From Mycolicibacterium komossense (lineage in GTDB: Bacteria; Actinomycetota; Actinomycetes; Mycobacteriales; Mycobacteriaceae), in the NCBI RefSeq assembly GCF_025822605.1, contig NZ_JACKTY010000049.1:345695-409694 (forward strand): 64,000 bases of DNA, in the 5' to 3' direction. Positions 7,469-15,950 of the stretch are shown one piece after another. The notes below the pieces were generated by a model. That model was not told the origin of the DNA. It searched no databases and was given only the letters and a program-made list of their open reading frames with translations. The translations under genes and the position numbers were made by a program. Every line of letters starts with the position of its first letter. The first letter of the stretch is position 1.

Positions 7469-8572
7469 TCAGGTTCCGAACCGCTGCACCAGCGCGCGGC
7501 GGTCCAGCTTGCCGATCCCACGGCGGGGGAGTTCGTCGAGAATATGGAGCTCGCGGGGGGCGGCCGTGCGATCGAATGAGGCGCCGACGTGTTCGCGAAG
7601 TTCTGCCAGCGTCGGTGCCTGCGCGCCCGGTGCGACGGTGATCGCGGCGACCACCCGCTGGCCCAGCCGGTCATCGGGCAGGCCGAAGATCGCGCAGTCC
7701 GCGATCGCGGGGTGGGCGGCCAGCACGGCCTCCACAGGTTGGGGCAGCACGGTCAGGCCACCGGTACTGATCGCCTCGTCGATCCGGCCGAGCACCCGCA
7801 ACGCACCCGAATCATCAAGGGCACCAGCATCATCGGTGCGGAACCAGCCTGCTTCGGCGAATGGATCCGGATCTGTCCGATTGCGATACCCCTTCGCCAG
7901 GGTGGTCCCGCCGAGGACGATCCGGCCGTCGGCCTCGATCCGTACCTCGACACCGTCGAGCGGTGATCCGTCGTAGACGCATCCGCCCGCGGTCTCGCTC
8001 ATCCCGTAGGTGCGGACGACCGTAATGCCGGCAGCGGCAGCACCTTCCAGGATCGGCAGGGGAGCGGGACCGCCACCGAGCAGGATGGCGTCGAGCTCGG
8101 CCAGCGCCGCGGTGGCGGCGGGATCGGCGAGCGCCTTGGCGACCTGGGCGGCCACCAGTGAGGCGTAGCGACGCCCTGATCCCATCGCGTTGACGGCGGC
8201 CGGCAGTGTGTCGACGCTGAATCCGGCCGAGACGTCGAGCTCGACGGGGACGGTCCCGGCCAGTACGCTGCGGATCAACACCTGTACTCCCGCAACGTGA
8301 TACGCGGGCAGGGCCAACAGCCAGGTTCCCGGTCCGCCCAGGCGGTCGTGAGTGGCCGAGGCGCTTGCGATCAGGGCGGCCGCGGTGAGCATGGCGCCCT
8401 TGGGTGTTCCGGTCGTCCCCGACGTCGACACGACCAGCGCGACGTCGTCGTCGATCTCCTCGCCGGCCCGCAAAGCAGTTGTCAGCAGGTCGGATTGACG
8501 GGGGTCGGCCCCCGGCACCGGAAGCACCGCGGCCGCACGTCCGTTCAATGCGCCGTCCAGCGCGGCGAGCAT
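7469..8572 (-). CDS. menE: o-Succinylbenzoate-CoA ligase (MenE)
   Basis: 367 residues from ATG 8572. ANL-superfamily acyl-CoA synthetase of the short MenE type: phosphate loop STSGTTGTPKGAML, adenine-site RTYGMSETAGG, hinge GRIDEAISTGGLTV and the catalytic Lys near the end in RRGIGKLDRR. It activates o-succinylbenzoate to its CoA ester for MenB in menaquinone synthesis. Upstream of 8572 the frame continues with plausible MenE residues (LRALVVPPGPSALS) back to an ATA codon at 8623 that overlaps the stop of the DUF3349 gene, so the native start may be there as a non-standard codon. Part of the dispersed men cluster in this window. Confidence 0.93.
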   Translation of the reverse strand: MLAALDGALNGRAAAVLPVPGADPRQSDLLTTALRAGEEIDDDVALVVSTSGTTGTPKGAMLTAAALIASASATHDRLGGPGTWLLALPAYHVAGVQVLIRSVLAGTVPVELDVSAGFSVDTLPAAVNAMGSGRRYASLVAAQVAKALADPAATAALAELDAILLGGGPAPLPILEGAAAAGITVVRTYGMSETAGGCVYDGSPLDGVEVRIEADGRIVLGGTTLAKGYRNRTDPDPFAEAGWFRTDDAGALDDSGALRVLGRIDEAISTGGLTVLPQPVEAVLAAHPAIADCAIFGLPDDRLGQRVVAAITVAPGAQAPTLAELREHVGASFDRTAAPRELHILDELPRRGIGKLDRRALVQRFGT

Positions 8573-8619
8573 GGACAGCGCCGACGGGCCCGGCGGGACG
8601 ACGAGCGCGCGCAGAGCGG

Positions 8620-8940
8620 TTATGTCCTGTCCCCGGTGTCGTCGATGGACTCGTCATCGCGGGGGTCGTCCAGCGGCCAACCGTTGGCCGCCAGATGCGC
8701 GCGCACCCGCTCGATGTCGTCCGGGGTGGGCAGTTCATCGGTCAGCTGCGTGATCAGCACACCGATGTCGACGTCCTCGATCTCGTGCCGAAAGATCAAC
8801 TCCTCCACCACGAGTTCGATCTCGTCGTTGCTGAGTCGCCGCGATAGCAGGGCGAACAGTGGCACGCGGTCGGGACCGGGCACGCCCTCGGGATAGCCGG
8901 CGGTGACCCACGAGACGATCTTGCTGATGAATCCGTTCAT
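8620..8940 (-). CDS. DUF3349 family protein (Rv0543c-like)
   Basis: 106 residues from ATG 8940, with GGAGAGAGG upstream. Small acidic helical protein: VTAGYPEGVPGPDRVPLFALL is the family hallmark (GYPEGVP, then a leucine-rich helix), and RVRAHLAANGWPL closes the domain. A second DUF3349 gene lies at 10779-11102 on the other side of the phosphate permease; the two share the GYPEGVP and GWPLD motifs. No biochemical role is established that I can name. Immediately upstream of menE and probably co-transcribed with it. Confidence 0.88.
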   Translation of the reverse strand: MNGFISKIVSWVTAGYPEGVPGPDRVPLFALLSRRLSNDEIELVVEELIFRHEIEDVDIGVLITQLTDELPTPDDIERVRAHLAANGWPLDDPRDDESIDDTGDRT

Positions 8941-9083
8941 GCAGCGCCAACCTCTCTCCATGTCCGCTTCGGCGGCTGCCGAGACCGTGTCGATGGTAGT
9001 GCCGGTCACCCGGCACTGTTGGGGCAGTGTCGCACCGGACACCACCGGATTCCCCGGGTGGCGGCCAACTGCCGGCAGACCAA

Positions 9084-9138
9084 GGGTGAACACTGGGTGA
9101 ACACCTCCGCGGAGCGGGCAAAATGCCTGGTGAACACC
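9084..9138. promoter_or_regulatory. Pho-box-like repeat array upstream of the phosphate permease
   Basis: Three GGTGAACAC units: 9084-9093 and 9095-9104 (11-bp period, both GGGTGAACAC) and 9129-9138 (33 bp, three periods, further). On the other strand this is GTGTTCACCC repeated, which matches the 11-bp direct-repeat layout of actinobacterial PhoP/RegX3 phosphate-control sites. Regulation of the permease by phosphate starvation is inferred from motif and position. Confidence 0.6.
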
Positions 9139-9197
9139 ACTATTTCGAGGCGGCGCAACTTTCCAAATTGACAGCCGTACCCCCAGAATTAGCACCC

Positions 9198-10442
9198 ATG
9201 AGCGCAGAGATGATCATCCTGGTGCTGTTGATAGGCACAGCACTGGCATTCGACTTCACCAACGGATTCCACGACACCGGTAATGCGATGGCGACGTCGA
9301 TCGCCACCGGCGCCCTGAAGCCCAAAGTTGCCGTGCTGCTGGCGGGCGTCCTCAACCTGGTGGGTGCCTTCCTCTCGGTCGAGGTGGCGATCACGGTGAC
9401 CACTTCGGTGCTGAAGGTGCAGGATGCCAAGACCGGGCATCTGCTCTCGGGTATCGATGCCTCGATGGGCCTGACGATCATCTTCTCGGGCCTGATCGGC
9501 GGCATCCTGTGGAACCTGCTGACCTGGCTGTTCGGCATCCCGTCCAGCTCGTCGCATGCGCTCTTCGGCGGACTGATCGGTGCCGGCCTGGCCGCTCTGG
9601 GGTTGTCCGGGGTCAATTGGCCCGGCGTCTTCTCGAAGGTGATCCTGCCCGCGCTCGCCGCTCCCTTCATTGCCGGCCTGGTCGCTGCCTGTGGCACCTG
9701 GCTGGTCTACCGGCTCACCCGCAACGTGGTGAAGAAGCGTCGTGAAGACGGCTTCCGCTGGGGCCAGATCGCGACCGCCTCGCTCGTCGCGCTGTCACAC
9801 GGCACCAACGACGCTCAGAAGACGATGGGTGTCATCGCTCTCGCACTCATCACGACGGGCCACCTCACCGGCGATGTGAAGAAAGACGGCCTGCCGTTCT
9901 GGATCATCTTCAGCTGTGCGCTGGCGATCGGCCTGGGCACCTACATCGGTGGCTGGCGTGTCATCCGCACCCTGGGCAAGGGCCTCGTCGAGATCGAGTC
10001 TCCGCAGGGCCTTGCGGCGGAAGCATCCTCGGCCGCGATCATCCTCAGCTCCAGCGCCGCCGGAATGGCGCTGTCCACCACGCACGTCGCCACCGGCTCG
10101 ATCCTGGGCAGCGGCGTCGGTAAGCCCGGCGCCGAGGTGCGCTGGGCCGTCGCGGGCCGGATGGCAGTCGCCTGGCTGATCACCTTGCCTTCGGCTGCTC
10201 TGGTTGGCGCGCTGTCCTACTGGTTGTCGGCGGCGCTCAAGTCCGCGACCGGTTCGCAGCTGGTCGGCGACGGTGTCATCTTCGTCCTCCTGGTCGGGCT
10301 GTCCGGGTACATGTACTGGCGCGCCCAGAAGCAGAAGGTCGACAGCAGCAACGTCAACGCCGATTGGGATTCGTCCACCAACTCGGTGGTCCCGGCCGAC
10401 GAGCGCAAGGCCAAGAGCATCACGCCCACGGCATCGGTCTGA
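9198..10442 (+). CDS. pitA: Low-affinity inorganic phosphate transporter, PiT family
   Basis: 414 residues from ATG 9198. The duplicated PiT signature is present in both halves: FDFTNGFHDTGNAMATSIAT near the N-terminus and LSHGTNDAQKTMGVIALAL in the middle, plus the re-entrant GIPSSSSHALFGGLIGAG and the second-half TTHVATGSILGSG. About ten membrane helices with a charged cytoplasmic loop (VVKKRREDG). It imports phosphate coupled to a cation. The next two genes (a two-helix membrane protein and a DUF3349 protein) follow closely on the same strand. A Pho-box-like array lies in front of it. Confidence 0.95.
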   Translation: MSAEMIILVLLIGTALAFDFTNGFHDTGNAMATSIATGALKPKVAVLLAGVLNLVGAFLSVEVAITVTTSVLKVQDAKTGHLLSGIDASMGLTIIFSGLIGGILWNLLTWLFGIPSSSSHALFGGLIGAGLAALGLSGVNWPGVFSKVILPALAAPFIAGLVAACGTWLVYRLTRNVVKKRREDGFRWGQIATASLVALSHGTNDAQKTMGVIALALITTGHLTGDVKKDGLPFWIIFSCALAIGLGTYIGGWRVIRTLGKGLVEIESPQGLAAEASSAAIILSSSAAGMALSTTHVATGSILGSGVGKPGAEVRWAVAGRMAVAWLITLPSAALVGALSYWLSAALKSATGSQLVGDGVIFVLLVGLSGYMYWRAQKQKVDSSNVNADWDSSTNSVVPADERKAKSITPTASV

Positions 10443-10484
10443 TCCGGTCGCTCCTCGCATACCTGCTGACAAAAGGACATTCTG

Positions 10485-10763
10485 ATGACGTATCTGGAAG
10501 CCATTCTCAAGGTCTTGGTCGTTGGGCTCGTGCTCGGCGCCGGCCTGCCCGCCGTCTTCGCGATCGGCCTGGCCGCCTTCTCGGCGGGTGCGGGCGGCGC
10601 CGACGGCGAAGGTGCGACCGTGGCGCCGAACCCGGCGCTGAAGTTCCTCGGGCTCTTGCTGTTCACCCTTGTTGCCGCCGTGATCGTGATCGCCATTCTC
10701 TACATCACCAAGGGCACCATCAAGCACCACTTCGGTTTCAACCCCGTCCCCTTCCTCCCGTAG
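10485..10763 (+). CDS. Small two-helix membrane protein (Rv0544c-like)
   Basis: 92 residues with an AAAAGGA-type ribosome site upstream. Two membrane helices (about residues 7-30 and 52-73) separated by a glycine/alanine-rich loop. The conserved tail TKGTIKHHFGFNP follows. It lies 42 bp after pitA and 15 bp before a DUF3349 gene, so the three probably form one transcript; an accessory role in phosphate transport is possible but unproven. Confidence 0.78.
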   Translation: MTYLEAILKVLVVGLVLGAGLPAVFAIGLAAFSAGAGGADGEGATVAPNPALKFLGLLLFTLVAAVIVIAILYITKGTIKHHFGFNPVPFLP

Positions 10764-10778
10764 AGAAACGGCCATCAC

Positions 10779-11102
10779 ATGACGGAGCATCCGAACACCG
10801 AGCACTCGAACAGGATGGACAACGTTCTGGGCTGGCTGCACGAGGGCTACCCCGAAGGCGTACCGCCGAAGGATTACTTCGCTCTGCTGGCGCTGCTCAA
10901 GCGGTCGCTGACCGAGGACGAGATCATCCAGGCGGCGCAGTCCATCCTCAAAGCGGGCGATGGGGAAACCGCGGTCACCGCTCAGGAGATCCACGCGGCG
11001 ATCCACCAGGTCATCGAAAAGGAACCGAATCCCGAAGAGGTCCAACAGGTTGCGGCACGGCTGGCGTCGGTCGGCTGGCCGTTGGATGCCGGGGTTCGCT
11101 GA
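10779..11102 (+). CDS. DUF3349 family protein, second copy
   Basis: 107 residues. Carries the family motifs WLHEGYPEGVPPKDYFALLALL, LTEDEI and VGWPLD. It resembles the protein encoded at 8620-8940 but is clearly diverged (extra acidic/His N-terminus TEHPNTEHSN). In the pit operon, last gene. The duplication around pitA suggests the family is tied to this locus. Function unknown. Confidence 0.85.
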   Translation: MTEHPNTEHSNRMDNVLGWLHEGYPEGVPPKDYFALLALLKRSLTEDEIIQAAQSILKAGDGETAVTAQEIHAAIHQVIEKEPNPEEVQQVAARLASVGWPLDAGVR

Positions 11103-11116
11103 AATCGGGCCCTAGC

Positions 11117-11488
11117 TCAGTCGCGAGTATCCCGGCGAAGCGGATGGTCGCCGGGGATTTCGACAAAAATCAATACGACACCGTCGGGGTCTGTCACGTG
11201 CAATTCGTGCAGGCCCCACGGTTCTTTTTGGGCGCCTCTGGTGATGGCGACGCCACGTCCTTCCAGTTCAGACTGCGTGCCGTAGACGTCGCGGACCTGT
11301 AGCCACAGCGATCCGCCTGCCTGTGCCTCGCCGTGCGAGGTCAATTCGATCAGCGACTGGCCCGCGTAGAAGACGGTGCCCCCGGTGTATTCCCGAGCGA
11401 TGGCCAGTCCGATCTGGTCGCGATAGAAAGTCAGCGAACGCCCGTAGTCGGCCGGCCGGAGCAGCACGCGACTGGCCAGAATCTCCAT
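11117..11488 (-). CDS. VOC-superfamily (glyoxalase/bleomycin-resistance fold) protein
   Basis: 123 residues. Paired beta-alpha-beta modules typical of the vicinal oxygen chelate fold: RVLLRPADYGRSLTFYRDQIGL in the first and LWLQVRDVYGTQSELEGRG then HELHVTDPDGVVLIFVE in the second. The closing DPDGVVLIFVE provides the usual metal-ligand Glu. Substrate unknown. Convergent with the pit operon (14 bp between stops). Confidence 0.85.
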   Translation of the reverse strand: MEILASRVLLRPADYGRSLTFYRDQIGLAIAREYTGGTVFYAGQSLIELTSHGEAQAGGSLWLQVRDVYGTQSELEGRGVAITRGAQKEPWGLHELHVTDPDGVVLIFVEIPGDHPLRRDTRD

Positions 11489-11578
11489 CTGCTGTGTGTA
11501 TCACTGTTGGCGCCCAAACCCACAAACCTGTGCGAAAGTGTGAGTGAATTGCACTATTTCGTTGATCCCGGCGCTTCG

Positions 11579-12436
11579 TCAGTGGTTCGGCTGGATGCTC
11601 TGGCGTTTCATGATGCCGTTGAGCCAACCGGGCGCGACGACGTCGAGCGCGCGGGCGCTGACGGCGATGCGCGGGGCGATCCGGACCGGTCGGGTGCGGG
11701 CCGCCGTCACCATCCATTCACCCGCTTCGGCCGGACTCAGCGCGGGCATGCCGTCATACGCTTTTGTCGGGGCGATCATCGGCGTGGCGACCAGCGGGTA
11801 GTACAGCGTCGTCGAATGCACCCCGTAGCGCGCCCACTCGGTCTCGATGACGCGGCTGAAGGCCGACAGCGCGGCCTTGGACGAGTTGTACGCGGCGAAC
11901 AGCGGGGTGGCCTCCGTCAGCACGCCCCAGGTCGCGACGTTGATGATGTGCCCGTCGCCGCGTTCGATCATGCTGGGCGCGAACCCGCGGATCAGCCGTA
12001 GCGGCGAGTAGTAGTTCAGGGTCATGGTGCGTTCGACGTCGTGCCAGCGGTCCAATGACTCGGCGGCCGGCCTGCGGATCGACCGGCCGGCGTTGTTGAT
12101 CAGAATATCTATCGCCCCAACGGTTTCCACCAGATTGTCGATGGCGTCCAGGTCGGCGAGGTCGCACGGGATCGCCTCGGCAGTGCCACCCGCTGCGCTG
12201 ATGCGCTCGACGACGGCGTCCAGCAGATCGGCCCGTCGGGCGACGGCGATCACCGTCGCGCCGGCTGCCGCCAGCTGTTCTGCGCCGGCTTCACCGATTC
12301 CCGACGACGCGCCCGTCACCAGGATCCGCTTGCCGGTCAGGTCGATGTTGGTGCCGGTCGGCAGCGTGAACGGCGGCCGCATCCCGGTCAGCGCGATAGC
12401 CTCGGTCAGCTTCCGGCGCAAAGGGTTTCTACTCAC
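11579..12436 (-). CDS. Short-chain dehydrogenase/reductase (Rv0547c-like)
   Basis: 285 residues. NAD(P)-binding motif VTGASSGIGEAGAEQL near residue 38, the NNAGR motif, and catalytic Tyr/Lys in AAYNSSKAALSAFS. The N-terminal 30 residues and the C-terminal 40 extend beyond the core SDR fold. Likely an oxidoreductase of lipid or alcohol substrates; not assignable further. On the minus strand next to menB, but separated from it by a palindromic repeat. Confidence 0.88.
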   Translation of the reverse strand: MSRNPLRRKLTEAIALTGMRPPFTLPTGTNIDLTGKRILVTGASSGIGEAGAEQLAAAGATVIAVARRADLLDAVVERISAAGGTAEAIPCDLADLDAIDNLVETVGAIDILINNAGRSIRRPAAESLDRWHDVERTMTLNYYSPLRLIRGFAPSMIERGDGHIINVATWGVLTEATPLFAAYNSSKAALSAFSRVIETEWARYGVHSTTLYYPLVATPMIAPTKAYDGMPALSPAEAGEWMVTAARTRPVRIAPRIAVSARALDVVAPGWLNGIMKRQSIQPNH

Positions 12437-12459
12437 GGCTCAGCAGTCTAAGGCCGTGG

Positions 12460-12504
12460 TTTCGGCGTGCTCGTGACCGCTGGGTGGCGACGGGCACGCC
12501 GAAA
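12460..12504. repeat. Dispersed 44-45 bp palindromic repeat, copy B
   Basis: Perfect 11-base arms TTTCGGCGTGC and GCACGCCGAAA with a 23-base loop. Lies between the SDR start and the menB stop. Matches copies at 6691-6734 and 29522-29565. Could form a stable hairpin in RNA. Confidence 0.7.
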
Positions 12505-12507
12505 TCG

Positions 12508-13428
12508 CTAGAAGTAGCGGGGGTACGGGCTCCAGTCGGGGTCCCGCTTTTCCAGGAACGCATCACGGCCCTCGACGGCTTCGTCCGTCATATACGCCAA
12601 CCGGGTGGCTTCCCCGGCGAACAGCTGCTGGCCAACCAGACCGTCGTCGAGCAGGTTGAACGCATACTTGAGCATCCGCTGCGCCTGCGGGGATTTGCCG
12701 TTGATCATGCCCGCCCACTCCAGGGCGACCTTCTCCAGATCGGCGTGGTCGACGACCTCGTTGACCGCCCCCATCTGATGCATCTGCTCAGCGGTATACG
12801 GCTTGCCCAAGAAGAAGATCTCGCGGGCGAACTTCTGCCCGACCATCTTGGCCAGATATGCGCTGCCGTAGCCGCCGTCGAAACTGCCCACGTCGGCGTC
12901 GGTCTGCTTGAACCGGGCATGCTCGCGGCTGGCCAGCGTCAGGTCACAGACCACATGCAATGAGTGCCCACCGCCGGCCGCCCACCCGTTGACCAGACAG
13001 ATCACCACTTTGGGCATGAACCGGATCAGCCGCTGCACCTCCAGGATGTGCAGTCGCCCCGCCCTGGCCGGGTCGACGGTCTCCGCCGATTCCCCGGCGG
13101 CGTACTGATACCCCGAGCGGCCTCTGATGCGCTGATCGCCGCCGGAGCAGAACGCCCAGCCGCCGTCTTTGGCCGAGGGCCCGTTGCCGGTCAGCAGGAC
13201 CACCCCGACCTGCGGGTCCATCCGGGCGTGATCGAGCACCCGGTAGAGTTCGTCGACGGTGTGCGGTCGAAACGCATTCCGCACCTCGGGCCGGTCGAAG
13301 GCCACCCGCACCGTCGGATGCGGTACCCCGCTCGAATCGACGTGGCGGTGGTAGGTGATATCGGTCAGATCCTCGAACCCCGCCACCGACTGCCAGGCGC
13401 TGGGATCGAACGGGTTGCTATCGCTCAC
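12508..13428 (-). CDS. menB: 1,4-Dihydroxy-2-naphthoyl-CoA synthase (MenB)
   Basis: 306 residues. Crotonase-fold enzyme with the MenB hallmarks: FDRPEVRNAFRPHTVDEL, the oxyanion-hole region SGGDQRIRGRSGYQ, VNGWAAGGGHSLHVVCDL, and the catalytic segment QTDADVGSFDGGYGSAYLA; the C-terminal DAFLEKRDPDWSPYPRYF is nearly invariant in MenB. It closes the second ring of the naphthoquinone by Dieckmann-type condensation of o-succinylbenzoyl-CoA. Works directly after MenE in menaquinone synthesis. Confidence 0.97.
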   Translation of the reverse strand: MSDSNPFDPSAWQSVAGFEDLTDITYHRHVDSSGVPHPTVRVAFDRPEVRNAFRPHTVDELYRVLDHARMDPQVGVVLLTGNGPSAKDGGWAFCSGGDQRIRGRSGYQYAAGESAETVDPARAGRLHILEVQRLIRFMPKVVICLVNGWAAGGGHSLHVVCDLTLASREHARFKQTDADVGSFDGGYGSAYLAKMVGQKFAREIFFLGKPYTAEQMHQMGAVNEVVDHADLEKVALEWAGMINGKSPQAQRMLKYAFNLLDDGLVGQQLFAGEATRLAYMTDEAVEGRDAFLEKRDPDWSPYPRYF

Positions 13429-13485
13429 CCGTCGACTCTAGGACGTCGGATCACTGCGGCTGTGCCGCACCGTCGGCGGTTTTCA

Positions 13486-14196
13486 TCAGAGCTCGAAACC
13501 GTATTCCCGGAGTGCGGTGAGCAGGCCGTCGCGCCGTTGCGACGTCGGCAGCGGATCGACCAGGATGAAGTCGCAGCCGACCTGGCGCGCGCCGCCGTCG
13601 GCCTCTTCGCTGTCGCCGACCATGACCGCGTCGCCGGCCGCGACGCCGAGCCGTTCCAGGGCGGCCGTGAAGATCTTGGGGTCGGGTTTGACGGCGCCGA
13701 CTTCAAACGACAGCACGAACTGGTCGACGTAGCGGTCCGCCCCGACGGCCGCGAACGCCGGCCGGACGTCGAAGGCGATATTCGACACCACCGCGGTGCG
13801 GACGCCCTGCTCGGTCAGTCCTTTGAGGCTCGCGACGGTATCTGGATAGGGCGTCCAGCTCGCCGGGGTGATGACCCGCTGGTACAGCGACTCGGCGTGG
13901 TGGTCGGCCACCCCGGATTCGCGCAATACGTGCAGGTAGGCCTCCCGGTGCAGGTGCGGAGCCAGGTCGCGGTTGACCCAGGCGTGGTACTCCGCGGGGC
14001 CCATCTCCACAGAGCGACCGGTCGGTGCGGTGAGTCGACGCATCAGCTCGGCCTGCAGATGACCGTCTACCTGCTGATCGTCGCCCGCCATGCCGTCGAA
14101 CCAGCTGTCGTCCTCCTCGAGTCGGAACAGAGTGCCCGAGAAATCGAAGAGAGCGGCTGCCCGGGGCGCTCGGCGGGGCGTCTGAGTCGCTTGCAC
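13486..14196 (-). CDS. HAD-superfamily hydrolase
   Basis: 236 residues if started at GTG 14196 (MQATQTPRRAPR). HAD motif I is AALFDFSGTLF with the nucleophile Asp at about residue 17 (FDFSGT rather than the common FDxDGT, so the second Asp is replaced by Ser). Motif II VVSNIAF, motif III Lys in GAVKPDPKIF and motif IV VMVGDSEEADGGA are all present. The missing second Asp of motif I (general acid/base in phosphatases) suggests dehalogenase/phosphonatase-like chemistry or altered catalysis. A frame extends further upstream to 14958 but that is antisense to a glycosyltransferase gene. Confidence 0.85.
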   Translation of the reverse strand: MQATQTPRRAPRAAALFDFSGTLFRLEEDDSWFDGMAGDDQQVDGHLQAELMRRLTAPTGRSVEMGPAEYHAWVNRDLAPHLHREAYLHVLRESGVADHHAESLYQRVITPASWTPYPDTVASLKGLTEQGVRTAVVSNIAFDVRPAFAAVGADRYVDQFVLSFEVGAVKPDPKIFTAALERLGVAAGDAVMVGDSEEADGGARQVGCDFILVDPLPTSQRRDGLLTALREYGFEL

Positions 14197-14268
14197 CCCT
14201 TGATCGTGCCATGCTGCCAACTTTGCTCGGCATGGATTGAAATCGCGGAAAACGGCTATCCACCTGGC

Positions 14269-15012
14269 GTGCCAGACCCTGCCTCGGTTGCAACCGGCTT
14301 TCATCAGGCTGCCGTTGTCGTCCCTGCCCACGATGAGGCCAGAAACCTGCCTCGGACTCTGCGCGCGGTCCTCACAGCGGCCGTCGGCGCGCCTGTGCCG
14401 GTCGCCGTGGTGGTCGTGCTCGACAGCTGTTCGGACAGCAGCACCCGGCTGGCCGGCCGCTATGGGCCGGACGTGCATTTCGTGACCGTCGAGGCGGGCA
14501 ATGTCGGCGCGGCCCGCGCCGCCGGATTCTGCTTTGCCCGTTCGTTGTGGGGGGAGTCGCAGGACGCCACCACCTGGTACGCGACGACGGACGCGGACAG
14601 CAAGGTGGATCCGGATTGGTTGCTGCGTCAGATGAGCGCCGACGCCGACATGGTGTTGGGCGTGGTGCGGGTCAGTGACTGGCGCACACTCTCCCCGGCA
14701 GCGATCCGGCGCTATCTGAAGGCGTATCACGCCGACGTTTCCGCGGGCCGCCACAACCACATCCACGGCGCCAACATGGGTTTCCGTGCCGATGTCTACT
14801 GGGCCGTGGGCGGGTTCCGGGCGTTGTCGACCGGCGAGGATGTCGAACTGGTGGACCGGTTCGAGGCGGCCGGCTATCGCACTCACTGGGATGCCGGACT
14901 CTCGGTGACCACGTCCGCGCGTGCCAAAGGGCGCGCGCCCGGTGGGTTCGCGCAGCACCTCCGTGGCCTGTCGGAATCCGTGAAGCCCTCTGTGGCAGAA
15001 GATTTGGTATGA
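14269..15012 (+). CDS. Family 2 glycosyltransferase, first gene of a four-gene operon
   Basis: 247 residues from GTG 14269. GT-A motifs: AAVVVPAHDEARNLPRTL, VVVVLDSCSDSST, and the metal site TTDADSKVDPDWL (DAD). The GANMGFRADVYWAVGGF and TGEDVELVDRF segments are the acceptor/catalytic region typical of GT2 enzymes. No membrane helices. Its stop overlaps the ATG of the acyl-CoA dehydrogenase-like gene (ATGA). Donor and acceptor unknown. Confidence 0.85.
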   Translation: MPDPASVATGFHQAAVVVPAHDEARNLPRTLRAVLTAAVGAPVPVAVVVVLDSCSDSSTRLAGRYGPDVHFVTVEAGNVGAARAAGFCFARSLWGESQDATTWYATTDADSKVDPDWLLRQMSADADMVLGVVRVSDWRTLSPAAIRRYLKAYHADVSAGRHNHIHGANMGFRADVYWAVGGFRALSTGEDVELVDRFEAAGYRTHWDAGLSVTTSARAKGRAPGGFAQHLRGLSESVKPSVAEDLV

Positions 15013-15950
15013 CAGCCGGTTTGGTTCGGCAGTGGTTGGAATCCGGCCGGCTTGACCTTCCGCTGCCCGCCGCCGGGCAGACCGTCGAGCGCTGGCAGCG
15101 GTTGGCCGACCTGACCGAGAGCGATATCGTCGCGGGCCGACTGGCCGAAGCGCACGCTGACGCCGTCGCGATCCTGGCCGAGCTCGGTGGGCCGGCCCCG
15201 CGTGCCGGCGAGCTGTGGGCGGTGTGGGCCGCCGAAGCCCCCGATGCCGTGCTCACTGCCTCGACGCGCGGGGAAGCTGTGGCTCTCAGCGGCACCAAGG
15301 CGTGGTGTTCCGGTGCCGGCTTGTGTACCAACGCACTGGTGACAGCGCGGTTGGAGGACGGTAAGCGTGGACTGTTCGCCGTCCGGACCGCCGACCCGGC
15401 GGTGCGGGCTTTGCCGAGCACCTGGTGGAACGCTGGGATGGCCGGAAGCGATACGCGCTCAGTGCAATTCACCAGTGCTGCGGCGGTGCCGGTCGGCGAT
15501 CCCGGTGACTATCTGAACCGGCCCGGTTTCTGGCACGGTGCCATCGGAGTCGCCGCCTGCTGGCTCGGGGGTGCCAGAGCGGTGGCCGCGCCGCTGTATC
15601 TGCGAGCGGGGCGTGAATCCGCCGATGCACACACACTCGCGCACCTCGGTGCGGTGGACGCTGCCCTCGCTGCGGCCGCCGCGACACTGGTGGTGTCCGC
15701 CTCGCGGATCGACCTCGATCCGTTCAACCAGTCCGGTGACGCGGAACTGGTCGCTCGGCGCGCCCGTGCGGTCGTCGAGAGCGCGGTCGACGAGGCGATC
15801 ACCAGGACTGGTCGCGCGTTGGGGCCCGGACCGCTGGTCCAGGATGCCCCGCACGCTCGCCGAGTCGCCGATCTGACGGTCTATATCCGGCAGAGCCATG
15901 CCGAGCGGGACCTGGAAGCTCTTGGGCGCCTGGCAGGTTCGCGCCCGTGA
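15009..15950 (+). CDS. Acyl-CoA dehydrogenase-like protein (short)
   Basis: 313 residues, about 70 shorter than a normal acyl-CoA dehydrogenase. Recognisable parts: the helical N-terminal domain, the beta-domain segment VALSGTKAWCSGAGLCTNAL (equivalent of the L-S-G-x-K substrate/FAD loop) and a C-terminal helical domain ending in ADLTVYIRQSHAERDLEALG, which matches the family's terminal H-x-x-R-D region. The usual catalytic Glu of the C-terminal domain is not obvious. Overlaps both neighbours by four bases. A role in oxidising a glycosyl- or lipid-linked intermediate is only inferred. Confidence 0.78.
   Translation: MTAGLVRQWLESGRLDLPLPAAGQTVERWQRLADLTESDIVAGRLAEAHADAVAILAELGGPAPRAGELWAVWAAEAPDAVLTASTRGEAVALSGTKAWCSGAGLCTNALVTARLEDGKRGLFAVRTADPAVRALPSTWWNAGMAGSDTRSVQFTSAAAVPVGDPGDYLNRPGFWHGAIGVAACWLGGARAVAAPLYLRAGRESADAHTLAHLGAVDAALAAAAATLVVSASRIDLDPFNQSGDAELVARRARAVVESAVDEAITRTGRALGPGPLVQDAPHARRVADLTVYIRQSHAERDLEALGRLAGSRP

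Noticed and set aside
12964..14268. Long plus-strand frame upstream of the glycosyltransferase
   Set aside because: It lies opposite menB and the HAD gene, which have strong family motifs; the translated frame is arginine/proline/valine-rich shadow. Only the part after 14269 is kept.
14197..14958. Minus-strand extension of the HAD gene
   Set aside because: Antisense to the GT2 gene with clear motifs; the HAD domain begins at about 14,196.
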